The notes under the pieces were generated by a model. That model was given only the letters and a program-made list of their open reading frames with translations. It ran no database searches and was not told where the DNA came from. Of a DNA stretch of 64,000 bases, positions 35,457-43,756 are shown one piece after another. Origin of the DNA: Cellulomonas gelida (GTDB lineage Bacteria > Actinomycetota > Actinomycetes > Actinomycetales > Cellulomonadaceae); NCBI RefSeq assembly GCF_006538725.1, contig NZ_BJLQ01000004.1, positions 62,001 through 126,000 of the forward strand, written 5' to 3'. Made by a program: the position numbers and the translations under genes. How positions within the stretch are numbered: position 1 is the first letter of the stretch; every line of letters begins with the position of its first letter.

Positions 35457-36893
35457 TCAGTCGGCCGCGGGGTGGTGCAGGGTCCGGGCGACCTCGGCGA
35501 GCGAGCCGGACATCGACGGGTAGACCGTGATGACCTCGGCGATCTGGTCGACCGAGAGCCGGTGCGTGATCGCGAGCGCGAGCGGGAACACCGACTCCGA
35601 CGCGCGCGGCCCGACGAGCACCGCGCCCAGGACCGTGCCCGCGCCGGGGCTCGCGAAGATCTTGACGAACCCCTCCCGCACGCCGAGCATCTTGGCGCGC
35701 GGGTTACGCGTGATCGGCAGCGTGCTGACCTCGTAGGGCAGACCCTCGTCGGCCAGGCGCTTCTCGGAGAAGCCGACCGTCGCGATCTCGGGTGCGGTGA
35801 AGATGTTCGCCGCGACCGCGCGCAGCGACAGCGGCGTGACCGCGTCCCCGAGCGCGTGGGACATCGCGATGCGGCCCTGCGTCGCGGCGACCGACGCGAG
35901 CGGCAGGACGCCCGTGACGTCGCCGGCCGCGTACACGCCGCGCGCGCTGGTCCGCGAGACCTTGTCGACCTCGATGTGCCCCGACGGCGACAGGCGCACG
36001 CCGGCCTCCTCGAGCCCGAGCCCGCTCGTCGTCGGGATGGACCCGACGGCGAACAGCACGTGCGAGCCCTCGACCTCACGACCGTCGGCCAGCGTCACGA
36101 CGACCCCGTCGGCGGTACGCCGCGCGCCGGCCGCGCGCGAGCGAGACAGCACCGTCATGCCGCGGCGCTTGAACACGTCCTCGATGAGCTCGGCGGCGTC
36201 GACGTCCTCGCCCGGCAGCACGCGGTCACGCGACGAGACCAGCGTGACGTCGGCGCCGAGCGAGGTGTACGCGCCCGCGAACTCGGCGCCGGTCACGCCC
36301 GACCCCACGACGATGAGCTTGTCGGGCAGCGCCGGCAGGTCGTAGAGCTGCGTCCACGTGAGGATGCGCTCGCCGTCCGGCCGCGCCTCGGGCAGCTCGC
36401 GCGGGCGCGCACCGGTCGCGACGAGCACCACGTCGGCCTCGAGGGTGCGCTCGGGGGCGCCGTCGGTCGAGGTCACCACCACGCGCTGCGGGCCGTCGAG
36501 CCGGCCGTGCCCGAGCACGACGTGCACGCCCTCCTTCTCGAGCCGCGCCCGGATGTCCGCGGACTGCGCGGCGGCGAGCGCCTTGACGCGCGTGTTCACG
36601 GCGGCGAGGTCGATGTGGTGGCGGTGGTCCGCGCCGAACCCGCTGCGGATGCCGAGCTCGGGCGCACGGTCGGCGATCGTCATCCACTCGGCGGTGGCGA
36701 TGAGCGTCTTGGAGGGCACGACGTCCGTGAGCACCGCGGCGCCGCCGAGCCCCTGGGTCTCCACGACGGTCACGTCGGCGCCGAGCCGCCGCGCGACCAG
36801 CGCAGCCTCGTACCCGCCGGGCCCGCCCCCGACGACGACGACACGGGTCTCGGGCAGGGCGGGGGTGCCGGGAGGTGTGCTCACGACCTGCAT
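35457..36893 (-). CDS. lpdA: NAD(P)H-quinone dehydrogenase (LpdA-like flavoprotein disulfide reductase family)
   Basis: 478 aa. FAD-binding VVVVGGGPGGYEAALVARRL at about 15-34, NAD-binding VVGSGVTGAEFAGAY, ATGARPR and the second FAD motif GVYAAGDVTG show the dihydrolipoamide dehydrogenase fold. The redox-active CxxxxC is absent: the equivalent region reads GGAAVLTDVVPSKTLIA. That is the pattern of mycobacterial Rv3303c (LpdA), which reduces quinones rather than lipoamide. The C-terminal dimerisation domain keeps EIATVGFSE and HRLSVDQIAEVITVYPSMS. ATG 36893 is used; an in-frame GTG 9 nt further in is possible. It is divergent from pnp, as lpdA and deoD are near neighbours in mycobacteria. Confidence 0.9.
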   Translation of the reverse strand: MQVVSTPPGTPALPETRVVVVGGGPGGYEAALVARRLGADVTVVETQGLGGAAVLTDVVPSKTLIATAEWMTIADRAPELGIRSGFGADHRHHIDLAAVNTRVKALAAAQSADIRARLEKEGVHVVLGHGRLDGPQRVVVTSTDGAPERTLEADVVLVATGARPRELPEARPDGERILTWTQLYDLPALPDKLIVVGSGVTGAEFAGAYTSLGADVTLVSSRDRVLPGEDVDAAELIEDVFKRRGMTVLSRSRAAGARRTADGVVVTLADGREVEGSHVLFAVGSIPTTSGLGLEEAGVRLSPSGHIEVDKVSRTSARGVYAAGDVTGVLPLASVAATQGRIAMSHALGDAVTPLSLRAVAANIFTAPEIATVGFSEKRLADEGLPYEVSTLPITRNPRAKMLGVREGFVKIFASPGAGTVLGAVLVGPRASESVFPLALAITHRLSVDQIAEVITVYPSMSGSLAEVARTLHHPAAD

Positions 36894-36932
36894 TCTGCCG
36901 TCTGGCGGACTGCTGCTCCCGTCGGGCCCGGC

Positions 36933-36945
36933 TAACCTGCGAGTC
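36933..36945 (+). promoter_or_regulatory. -10 element TAACCT, leaderless promoter of pnp
   Basis: TAACCT (36933-36938) followed by 7 nt and the ATG at 36946. Confidence 0.6.
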
Positions 36946-37776
36946 ATGAGCGACGACCTCGACCTCGACGACCCGACGACCGATCCGTTCGAGGTGGCCC
37001 GTGCGGCCGCCGCGTACCTGGCGCAGGCCACGGGGGTGACGCAGCACGACGTGGCGCTCGTCCTCGGCTCAGGCTGGGGCGGCGCGGCGGACCTCCTGGG
37101 CGAGACCGTCGCCGAGGTCGCGAGCACCGACGTCCCCGGCTTCTCGGCGGCGGCCGTGCACGGCCACGTCGGGACCATCCGCTCGGTCCGCATCGGGGAG
37201 ACCGGCAAGCACGCGATGGTCCTCGGCTCGCGCACCCACCTCTACGAGGGCAAGGGCGTGCGTCGTGTCGTGCACGGCATGCGGACCGCGGCCGCGGCCG
37301 GTGCCTCGGTCGTCGTCCTGACGAACGGCTGCGGCGGGCTGAACCCCGCGTGGGGCCCGGGCACGCCCGTGCTCATCAGCGACCACATCAACCTCACCGC
37401 GACCTCGCCGCTCGAGGGCGCGACGTTCGTCGACCTCACGGACCTGTACTCCGCGCGCCTGCGGACGCTCGCTCGTGAGGTCGACGCGACCCTCGACGAG
37501 GGCGTGTACGTCCAGTTCCGCGGGCCGCACTACGAGACCCCCGCGGAGGTGCGGATGGCCGGGCGCATCGGCGGTGACCTGGTCGGCATGTCGACGACGC
37601 TCGAGGCGATCGCCGCGCGCCAGGCCGGCATGGAGGTCCTCGGCATCTCCCTGGTCACCAACCTGGCGGCGGGCATCAGCCCGGTGCCGCTGTCGCACGC
37701 GGAGGTGCTCGAGGCCGGGCAGGCCGCCGGACCGCGCATCAGTGCCCTGCTCGCGGACATCATCCGGCGCGTGTGA
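36946..37776 (+). CDS. punA: Purine nucleoside phosphorylase (trimeric, PNP-I type)
   Basis: 276 aa. Motifs of the low-molecular-mass trimeric class are seen: VALVLGSGWGGAADLL (phosphate loop), VHGHVGTIRSV with the active-site His, TNGCGGLN, the QFRGPHYETPAEVRM stretch, VGMSTTLEAIAARQ and the base-specificity Asn in LVTNLAAGIS, which favours 6-oxopurines (inosine, guanosine). It splits purine nucleosides with phosphate into base and (deoxy)ribose-1-P, feeding the phosphosugar mutase encoded next on the same strand. Start at ATG 36946, 7 nt after a -10 element. In M. tuberculosis the equivalent gene is called deoD or punA. Confidence 0.94.
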   Translation: MSDDLDLDDPTTDPFEVARAAAAYLAQATGVTQHDVALVLGSGWGGAADLLGETVAEVASTDVPGFSAAAVHGHVGTIRSVRIGETGKHAMVLGSRTHLYEGKGVRRVVHGMRTAAAAGASVVVLTNGCGGLNPAWGPGTPVLISDHINLTATSPLEGATFVDLTDLYSARLRTLAREVDATLDEGVYVQFRGPHYETPAEVRMAGRIGGDLVGMSTTLEAIAARQAGMEVLGISLVTNLAAGISPVPLSHAEVLEAGQAAGPRISALLADIIRRV

Positions 37777-37855
37777 CCCGCCGCTGAGCCGCTCGTAACC
37801 TGCGGGGCGGCGCACGGGCCGGGACGTTCGGTTCGTGCGTCGCCCTACCGGTCAG

Positions 37856-37867
37856 TACCTTGGGGCC
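37856..37867 (+). promoter_or_regulatory. -10 element TACCTT, leaderless promoter of the phosphosugar mutase gene
   Basis: TACCTT (37856-37861) followed by 6 nt and the ATG at 37868. Confidence 0.55.
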
Positions 37868-39724
37868 ATGAGCCGCGACGAGCCGTGGGAGGACCTGCGA
37901 GCGCAGGTCGAGGCGTGGATCGACGACGACCCGGACCCGCAGACGGCCGACGAGCTCCGCGAGCTCGTGCGGGTCGCGGACGAACGGCCGCCCGGCCTCG
38001 TCAGCGGTGTCGCGCCCGACCCCGAGCAGGACGCCGTGCTGCGCGCGGCGGCGATCGCGCGCGCCGAGCTCGCCGATCGCTTCCAGGGTCTGCTGCAGTT
38101 CGGTACCGCGGGCCTGCGCGGTGCGATCGCGGGCGGCCCGCACCGCATGAACCGTGCCGTGGTGATCCGTGCGGCCGCGGGCCTGGCCGACTACCTGCTG
38201 GGCGAGCTCGACGGGCTCACGCCGCGCCCGCGCGTCGTCGTCGGCTACGACGCTCGGCACAACTCGCACGCGTTCGCGCTCGACACCGCGGCCGTGCTGA
38301 CGGCCGTCGGGATCGAGGTGCTGCTGCTCCCCCGCCCGCTGCCCACACCGCTGCTCGCGTTCAGCGTGCTGCGCTTCGAGGCGGACGCGGGCGTCATGGT
38401 CACCGCGTCGCACAACCCCCCGCAGGACAACGGCTACAAGGTCTACCTCGGCGGGCGCGTCGTGACCGACGGCGGCCAGGGCGCGCAGATCGTGCCGCCC
38501 GCCGACGCGGCCATCGCGGCGGAGATCGCGCGCGTGCCCTCGGTCGCGTCCGTGCCGCGCGCGGACCACGGCTGGACCGTGCTGGGCGAGGACGTCGTGG
38601 ACGCGTACGTCGAGGCGACGCTCGCGCTCGCCGACCCGACCGCCCGGTTCGCCGCCGCCGACCTCTCGATCGTCCTGACGCCGCTGCACGGCGTGGGCGG
38701 CGCGGTCGCGGAGCGCGTGCTGCGCGCCGCGGGCTTCACCGACCTGCTCGTCGTCCCCGAGCAGGAGGCGCCCGACCCCGACTTCCCCTCGGTCGCGTTC
38801 CCGAACCCCGAGGAGCCCGGCGCGATCGACCTCGCCCTGGGTCTCGCGTCCGACCGCGGCGCGGACCTCGTCATCGCGCTCGACCCGGACGCGGACCGGT
38901 GCGCGGTCGCCGTCCGCGACCCGCGTGCCCGCGCCTACCGCGGCCCGGACACCGCCGGCGCCGAGGGCTGGCGCATGCTGCACGGCGACGAGACCGGCGC
39001 GCTGCTCGGCCAGGTCGCCGCCGAGCGGATCCGCGACGACCTCGGTCCCGTCGACCCGGAGGCCACGTTCGCGAGCTCGATCGTCTCCTCGCGCCAGCTC
39101 GCGGAGATCGCGGCGGCAGCGGGGGTGCGGCACGTGCAGACGCTCACCGGCTTCAAGTGGCTCTCACGCGTGGACGGTCTGGTCTACGCCTACGAGGAGG
39201 CGCTCGGCTACTGCGTGGCGCCGGGCAACGTGCGCGACAAGGACGGCATCTCCGCCGCGCTCCTGGTCGCAGGCCTCGCGGCGCGCCTCAAGGCCGGCGG
39301 CAGCACGCTGATCGACGCGCTCGACGACCTCGCGCGCACGCACGGCCTCTACCTCACGGGCCAGGTCTCGGCGCGGTACGACGACCTCGCGCAGATCCCC
39401 GCGACCGTCGGGCGGCTGCGCGAGCACCCGCCGACCACGCTCGCGGGCGCGTCCGTGACGCGCGTCGTCGACCTCGCGCGGGGCACCGAGGAGGAGCGCG
39501 GCGGCCTGCCGCCCACCGAAGGGCTGCGGCTCGACGCCGCCGACGGCACGCGCGTCATCGTGCGCCCCTCGGGCACCGAGCCGAAGGTCAAGTGCTACCT
39601 CGAGGTCGTCGAGCCGGTCCTGCCCGACGCCGACGACGAGGCCGTGGGCGTCGCGCGGCGCCAGGCCCGCGCCCGGCTGGACGCGGTCGCCGCCGACATG
39701 CGCGCGGCGCTCGGCATCGTCTGA
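37868..39724 (+). CDS. pmmB: Alpha-D-phosphohexomutase-family phospho-sugar mutase (PmmB/phosphopentomutase-like)
   Basis: 618 aa, four-domain phosphohexomutase. The catalytic phosphoserine is Ser181 in TASHNPPQDNGYKVY. The metal loop DPDADR is at 339-344. Sugar-binding YEEALGYCV and phosphate-binding RPSGTEPKVKCYLE complete the site. FGTAGLRGAIAGGPHRMN near residue 80 marks the PGM2-like branch, whose members include phosphopentomutases as well as phosphomannomutases. Sitting between pnp and deoC, it probably converts (deoxy)ribose-1-P to the 5-phosphate; mannose-6-P isomerisation is the alternative, and manC lies 11 kb away. The mycobacterial equivalent is annotated pmmB, also next to the PNP gene. 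Start set by the -10 hexamer 6 nt upstream. Confidence 0.9.
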   Translation: MSRDEPWEDLRAQVEAWIDDDPDPQTADELRELVRVADERPPGLVSGVAPDPEQDAVLRAAAIARAELADRFQGLLQFGTAGLRGAIAGGPHRMNRAVVIRAAAGLADYLLGELDGLTPRPRVVVGYDARHNSHAFALDTAAVLTAVGIEVLLLPRPLPTPLLAFSVLRFEADAGVMVTASHNPPQDNGYKVYLGGRVVTDGGQGAQIVPPADAAIAAEIARVPSVASVPRADHGWTVLGEDVVDAYVEATLALADPTARFAAADLSIVLTPLHGVGGAVAERVLRAAGFTDLLVVPEQEAPDPDFPSVAFPNPEEPGAIDLALGLASDRGADLVIALDPDADRCAVAVRDPRARAYRGPDTAGAEGWRMLHGDETGALLGQVAAERIRDDLGPVDPEATFASSIVSSRQLAEIAAAAGVRHVQTLTGFKWLSRVDGLVYAYEEALGYCVAPGNVRDKDGISAALLVAGLAARLKAGGSTLIDALDDLARTHGLYLTGQVSARYDDLAQIPATVGRLREHPPTTLAGASVTRVVDLARGTEEERGGLPPTEGLRLDAADGTRVIVRPSGTEPKVKCYLEVVEPVLPDADDEAVGVARRQARARLDAVAADMRAALGIV

Positions 39725-39734
39725 GGGCCGGACG

Positions 39735-39777
39735 CGCGAGGGCCACGACGACACCGTTCGTCGTCGCGGCCCTCGCG
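39735..39777. terminator. Bidirectional terminator between convergent pmmB and deoC
   Basis: An 18-bp stem with one mismatch (39735-39752 with 39760-39777) and a 7-nt loop lies between the two stop codons. No long T run flanks it, but position and stability fit a terminator for both sides. Confidence 0.75.
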
Positions 39778-39805
39778 GTCGCTCAGCAGGGCTCAGCAGC
39801 GGGGC

Positions 39806-40492
39806 TCAGTAGCCCGCGTCGGCCTCCAGGCCCCCGACGACCTTCGCCGTGCCCGACAGCCCGAGCCGCGTGGCCCCGGCCTCGACCATCGCGAGCGCGT
39901 CGGCCGCCGTCCGGACACCGCCCGAGGCCTTGACCCCGAGGCGACCACCCACGGTCTGCGCCATGAGCCGCACCGCGTGCACGGTCGCTCCGCCCGTGGG
40001 GTGGAAGCCGGTCGAGGTCTTGACGAAGTCGGCGCCCGCCGCCTCGGCGGCCTGGCAGGCCCGCACGATCTCGTCGTCGGTCAGCGCCGCGGACTCGATG
40101 ATGACCTTGAGCACCGTGGGGGCGGGCACGGCGGCGCGCACGGCGGCGATGTCGGCCTGCACGTCGTCGAACCGGCCCTCCTTGGCCGCACCCACGTCGA
40201 TCACCATGTCGACCTCGTCGGCGCCGTCCGCGACCGACCGGGCCGCCTCGGCCGCCTTGATCTCGCTGTGGTGCTTGCCCGAGGGGAACCCGCACACGGT
40301 CGCGACCTTGAGGCCCGGCACCGACGAGACGTCCACCGGCAGGAACGAGGGCGAGATGCAGATCGAGTAGACGCCCAGCGTGCCGGCCTCCGCGACGAGC
40401 GCGTCGATGTCGGCGCGGGTCGCCTCGGGCTTGAGCAGCGTGTGGTCGACGAGCTGCGCGAGCGCGGCGGCGTCCAACGGTTCGTGGGTCAT
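39806..40492 (-). CDS. deoC: Deoxyribose-phosphate aldolase
   Basis: 228 aa class I aldolase. It cleaves 2-deoxyribose-5-P to acetaldehyde and glyceraldehyde-3-P. The Schiff-base lysine is Lys158 in [26 protein letters not shown] has the catalytic Asp, [15 protein letters not shown] the proton-relay lysine, and [14 protein letters not shown] the phosphate site. It is the last gene of the minus-strand nucleoside operon, its ATG overlapping the add stop by 4 nt. Acetaldehyde produced here could be handled by AdhE encoded at 8.8 kb (inference). Confidence 0.95.
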   Translation of the reverse strand: MTHEPLDAAALAQLVDHTLLKPEATRADIDALVAEAGTLGVYSICISPSFLPVDVSSVPGLKVATVCGFPSGKHHSEIKAAEAARSVADGADEVDMVIDVGAAKEGRFDDVQADIAAVRAAVPAPTVLKVIIESAALTDDEIVRACQAAEAAGADFVKTSTGFHPTGGATVHAVRLMAQTVGGRLGVKASGGVRTAADALAMVEAGATRLGLSGTAKVVGGLEADAGY

Positions 40493-41697
40493 GCGCGGTG
40501 CCTTCCTCCCCGGGCCGCGGCGTACGCAGGCCGGATCACGGTGTCGATCAGGGCGGCGCGCTCGTCGTCGTGGACGAACGCGTGAGCGGCCGCGGTGACG
40601 GCCACGTCTTCGAGGTCGTGCAACGTCCAGCCCGCCTGCTCGACGAGGAGCGCGAGCTCGCGTCCGAGCGACGTGCCGGACTGCAGCCGGTTGTCGGTGT
40701 TGACGGTCACCGCGAAGCCGAGCTCGTGCAGGCGCGTCACGGGGTGCTCCGCGATCGACGGCGCTCCGCCGGTCTGCACGTTCGACGACGGGCAGACCTC
40801 GAGCGCGAGCCGACGGTCGCGGACCCAGTGCGCGAGCAGGCCCAGCCGGTCGCCGAGCTCGTCGACGCCCACGTCGTCCGCCAGGCGCACGCCGTGCCCC
40901 AGGCGCAGCGCGCCCTGCGCGACCGCGTCCGCGACCGAGTCGGTGCCTGCGGCCTCACCCGCGTGCAACGTGCACGGGAAGTGCGCGTGGCGCAGCGCGT
41001 CGAACACCTCGGGGTGCGCCGACGGCGGGTACCCGTCCTCCGGCCCCGCGAGGTCGAACGCGACGACGCCTGCGTCACGGTTGGCGACCGCCAGCTCGGC
41101 GACCTCCTGCCACCGGTCCAGGTGGCGCATCGCGCACAGGATGGCCAGGACGCGGATCGGGTGACCGTCGGCGCGCGCCCGCGCGACGCCCTCGTCGAAC
41201 CCCGCGCGCACCGCGTCGACGACCTCCTGCAGCGTCAGCCCTTGCTCGACGTGCTGCTCGGGCGCGAACCGGATCTCGGCGTAGACCACGCCGTCGGCTG
41301 CCAGGTCGAGCACGGCCTCGCGCGCGACCCGCTGCAGCGCGGGCGCCGTCTGCAGCACCGTGACCGTGTGGACGAAGGTCTCGAGGTAGCGCTCGAGCGA
41401 GCCCGTCGACGCGGCCTCGACGAACCAGCGGCCGAGCTCGTCGGCGTCGGTCGTGGGCAGCTCGTGCCCGATCTCGGCCGCGAGCTCGACGATGGTCGCG
41501 GGCCGCAGGCCGCCGTCGAGGTGGTCGTGCAGCAGCACCTTGGGCAGCGACGGGATCAGCGCGACGAGCGCCTCGACCGACCCGGTGTCGTCGGGTTCCT
41601 GGGCGTCGGAGGTCTGCTCGTCGGCGACACTCTCGGCGACCTCGTCGGTGCCGACGGGCTCGGTGCTCGCCGGGCTGCTCTCGTCGTTCGTGCTCAC
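40489..41697 (-). CDS. add: Adenosine deaminase
   Basis: 402 aa. The TIM-barrel metal site is intact: [12 protein letters not shown] (His57, His59), the HAGE motif in [24 protein letters not shown], and VTVNTDNRL. The last differs from the NTDDP of E. coli and mammalian enzymes in its second Asp; I believe NTDN is usual in the actinobacterial branch. About 42 N-terminal residues ([20 protein letters not shown] and on) are acidic and outside the fold, resembling the product of the upstream small gene in composition. The enzyme converts (deoxy)adenosine to (deoxy)inosine for PNP. GTG 41697 overlaps the upstream stop by 4 nt. Confidence 0.92.
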   Translation of the reverse strand: MSTNDESSPASTEPVGTDEVAESVADEQTSDAQEPDDTGSVEALVALIPSLPKVLLHDHLDGGLRPATIVELAAEIGHELPTTDADELGRWFVEAASTGSLERYLETFVHTVTVLQTAPALQRVAREAVLDLAADGVVYAEIRFAPEQHVEQGLTLQEVVDAVRAGFDEGVARARADGHPIRVLAILCAMRHLDRWQEVAELAVANRDAGVVAFDLAGPEDGYPPSAHPEVFDALRHAHFPCTLHAGEAAGTDSVADAVAQGALRLGHGVRLADDVGVDELGDRLGLLAHWVRDRRLALEVCPSSNVQTGGAPSIAEHPVTRLHELGFAVTVNTDNRLQSGTSLGRELALLVEQAGWTLHDLEDVAVTAAAHAFVHDDERAALIDTVIRPAYAAARGGRHRA

Positions 41698-41912
41698 GCG
41701 TCGTCCTCGTCGTCCGCCGGAACCTCGGTGTCCTGCTCCACGACGTCCGCCTCGTCGGCGGTGCCGTCACGGTCGGGTCGTGCGAACCCCGGCGTGTACT
41801 CCTCGGGGTCGGACGCGGGTGCGTCGTCGTCGGTCAGGCGTGCCGGGACGTCGGGGTCGACGGGTTCGATCCCCGCGTCGCGCCACGCGTCCGGTCCGGG
41901 CAGCGTGCTCAT
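41694..41912 (-). CDS. Small acidic hypothetical protein in the nucleoside salvage operon
   Basis: 72 aa, rich in Asp/Glu/Pro with few hydrophobic residues (DAWRDAGIEPVDPDVPARL near the start, ending ADDEDDA), so probably disordered. GAGGAGG 5 nt before the ATG at 41912 makes this start convincing. Its stop overlaps the add GTG by 4 nt, indicating co-translation with adenosine deaminase. No family is recognised. Its composition matches the acidic N-terminal extension of the Add protein encoded next, which hints at a shared origin or a misplaced domain boundary. Confidence 0.65.
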   Translation of the reverse strand: MSTLPGPDAWRDAGIEPVDPDVPARLTDDDAPASDPEEYTPGFARPDRDGTADEADVVEQDTEVPADDEDDA

Positions 41913-42017
41913 CGCGTCCTCCTCATCGACGGTCGTCCACCCATCCTTCTCCCCGCGACCGACCCGCGCCATCGGGCCGTCGTCGCAGGTCAGCCCGCGG
42001 TCGGACCGGTCCGGCGA

Positions 42018-42042
42018 CCCGCGGCCCCGACGAGGCCGCGGG
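42018..42042 (-). terminator. Intercistronic hairpin downstream of deoA
   Basis: A 9-bp perfect stem (42018-42026 with 42034-42042) and 7-nt loop lie 16 bp after the deoA stop in the 145-bp gap before the small acidic gene. Without a T run it may be an attenuator or mRNA stabiliser rather than a full terminator. Confidence 0.45.
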
Positions 42043-42057
42043 CGACTGCCGCCGAGC

Positions 42058-43347
42058 TCAGGCCGTGATCCGGTCGAGCACGAGCGGACCAGCGCCGGGT
42101 GCAGCGGCCGCATCGACGACGATCCCACCGGCGAGGGCCTCACGCGCCCTCCCGAACCGTTCCGGGGTGTCGGTGTGCAGCGTGAGGACGGGCTGACCCG
42201 CGGTGACCCGCTCGCCGGGGCGCACGTGGATCTGGACGCCCGCCCCGGCCTGCACCGGGTCCTCCTTGCGCGCACGGCCCGCGCCGAGACGCCACGCCGC
42301 GACGCCCACCGCGTACGCGTCGAGCGTGGTCAGGACGCCGTCGGACTCCGCGAGCACCTGCTCGGTCTCGCGCGCGTACGGCAGCGGGGCGTCGGGGTCG
42401 CCGTCCTGCGCGCGGATCATGGCGCGCCACGCGTCCATCGCGCGACCGTCGGCGAGAGCCGCCGCGGGGTCCGCGTCGGGGCGTCCGGCGGCGTCGAGCA
42501 TCTCGCGCGCGAGCGCGATCGTGAGCTCGACGACGTCCGCCGGGCCACCGCCCGCGAGCACCTCGACCGACTCCCGGACCTCGAGCGCGTTACCGGCGGT
42601 CAGGCCGAGCGGGGTCGACATGTCGGTGAGCAGCGCGACGGTCGTGACGCCCGCGTCGGTCCCCAGCTCGACCATGGTCCGCGCGAGCTCGCGCGCCCGG
42701 TCGAGGTCCTTCATGAACGCCCCCGAGCCGACCTTGACGTCGAGCACGAGCGAGTCGGTGCCCTCCGCGATCTTCTTGCTCATGATCGAGCTCGCGATCA
42801 GCGGGATGGCCTCGACCGTGCCGGTGACGTCACGCAGCGCGTACAGCTTGCGGTCGGCGGGCGCCAGGCCCGATCCCGCCTGGCAGATGACCGCGCCCAC
42901 GTCGGCGAGCTGGCGCATCATCTCGTCGTTGCTGAGGGCGGCGCGCCAGCCGGGGATCGACTCGAGCTTGTCGAGCGTGCCCCCGGTGTGGCCCAGCCCG
43001 CGGCCCGAGAGCTGCGGCACGGCGACGCCGAACACCGCCACGAGCGGCGCGAGCGGCAGCGTGATCTTGTCGCCGACACCGCCCGTCGAGTGCTTGTCGG
43101 CGGTCGGGCGGCCGAGGTCGGCGAACGACATGCGCTCGCCGGACGCGATCATCGCCGCGGTCCAGCGCGCGATCTCGGCGCGGTCCATGCCGTTGAGCAG
43201 GATCGCCATGTTGAGCGCGGACATCTGCTCGTCGGCGACGACACCGCGCGTGTACGCGTCGATCACCCAGTCGATCTGGGCGTCGCTCAGCCGCCGCCCG
43301 TCGCGCTTGGCGACGATGACGTCGACGGCGTCGAAGGACTCGCTCAT
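42058..43347 (-). CDS. deoA: Thymidine (pyrimidine-nucleoside) phosphorylase
   Basis: 429 aa. The signature DKHSTGGVGDKITLPLAPLV binds phosphate. QLSGRGLGHTGGTLDKLESI and the [19 protein letters not shown] region are family-conserved; the C-terminal PYNP domain ends in RITA. It phosphorolyses thymidine and deoxyuridine to base plus deoxyribose-1-P. Its substrate can be supplied by Cdd, encoded immediately upstream (ATGA overlap at 43344-43347), and its product goes to the mutase and DeoC. The reading frame continues open beyond the ATG at 43347, but that part lies over cdd and is excluded. Confidence 0.95.
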   Translation of the reverse strand: MSESFDAVDVIVAKRDGRRLSDAQIDWVIDAYTRGVVADEQMSALNMAILLNGMDRAEIARWTAAMIASGERMSFADLGRPTADKHSTGGVGDKITLPLAPLVAVFGVAVPQLSGRGLGHTGGTLDKLESIPGWRAALSNDEMMRQLADVGAVICQAGSGLAPADRKLYALRDVTGTVEAIPLIASSIMSKKIAEGTDSLVLDVKVGSGAFMKDLDRARELARTMVELGTDAGVTTVALLTDMSTPLGLTAGNALEVRESVEVLAGGGPADVVELTIALAREMLDAAGRPDADPAAALADGRAMDAWRAMIRAQDGDPDAPLPYARETEQVLAESDGVLTTLDAYAVGVAAWRLGAGRARKEDPVQAGAGVQIHVRPGERVTAGQPVLTLHTDTPERFGRAREALAGGIVVDAAAAPGAGPLVLDRITA

Positions 43348-43751
43348 GATGCTCCTGCTGCTCGTTCGGTGAGGTCGTCCGGGCCGAAGGCGTCGGGCAG
43401 GACCTCCGTCATCGGCCGGATGCCGCTGACGGTCTCCAGCACGAGGCCCGCGCCGCCGTGCTCCCACAGGAGCTGCCGGCACCGGCCGCACGGCATGAGC
43501 ACGTTGCCGTGCCCGTCCACGCACGTGAACGCCACGAGGCGCCCACCGCCCGACATCACCAGCGCCGAGACGAGCGAGCACTCGGCGCACAACGTGACGC
43601 CGTAGCTCGCGTTCTCGACGTTGCAGCCCGACACCACGCGACCGTCGTCGACGATCGCGGCGGCCCCCACGGGGAACGTCGAGTACGGCACGTACGCCTT
43701 GGCCATCGCTTCCGTGGCGACCGCGCGCAGCGCGTCCCAGTCCACCTGCAC
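43344..43751 (-). CDS. cdd: Cytidine deaminase
   Basis: 135 aa, the homotetrameric small class. The substrate-binding VPYSTFPVGAA is followed by GCNVENASYGVTLCAECSLV, holding the first zinc Cys and catalytic Glu. MPCGRCRQLL supplies the other two zinc cysteines. It deaminates (deoxy)cytidine to (deoxy)uridine. Two GTG codons compete: 43760 overlaps the permease stop, while 43751 lies 8 nt after AAGGAG; I chose 43751 for that spacing. Coupled to deoA downstream. Confidence 0.94.
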   Translation of the reverse strand: MQVDWDALRAVATEAMAKAYVPYSTFPVGAAAIVDDGRVVSGCNVENASYGVTLCAECSLVSALVMSGGGRLVAFTCVDGHGNVLMPCGRCRQLLWEHGGAGLVLETVSGIRPMTEVLPDAFGPDDLTERAAGAS

Positions 43752-43756
43752 CCGAC

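Noticed and set aside
35457..36893. Dihydrolipoamide dehydrogenase of a 2-oxoacid dehydrogenase complex
   Set aside because: The CxxxxC redox pair is missing; the sequence fits quinone-reducing LpdA instead.
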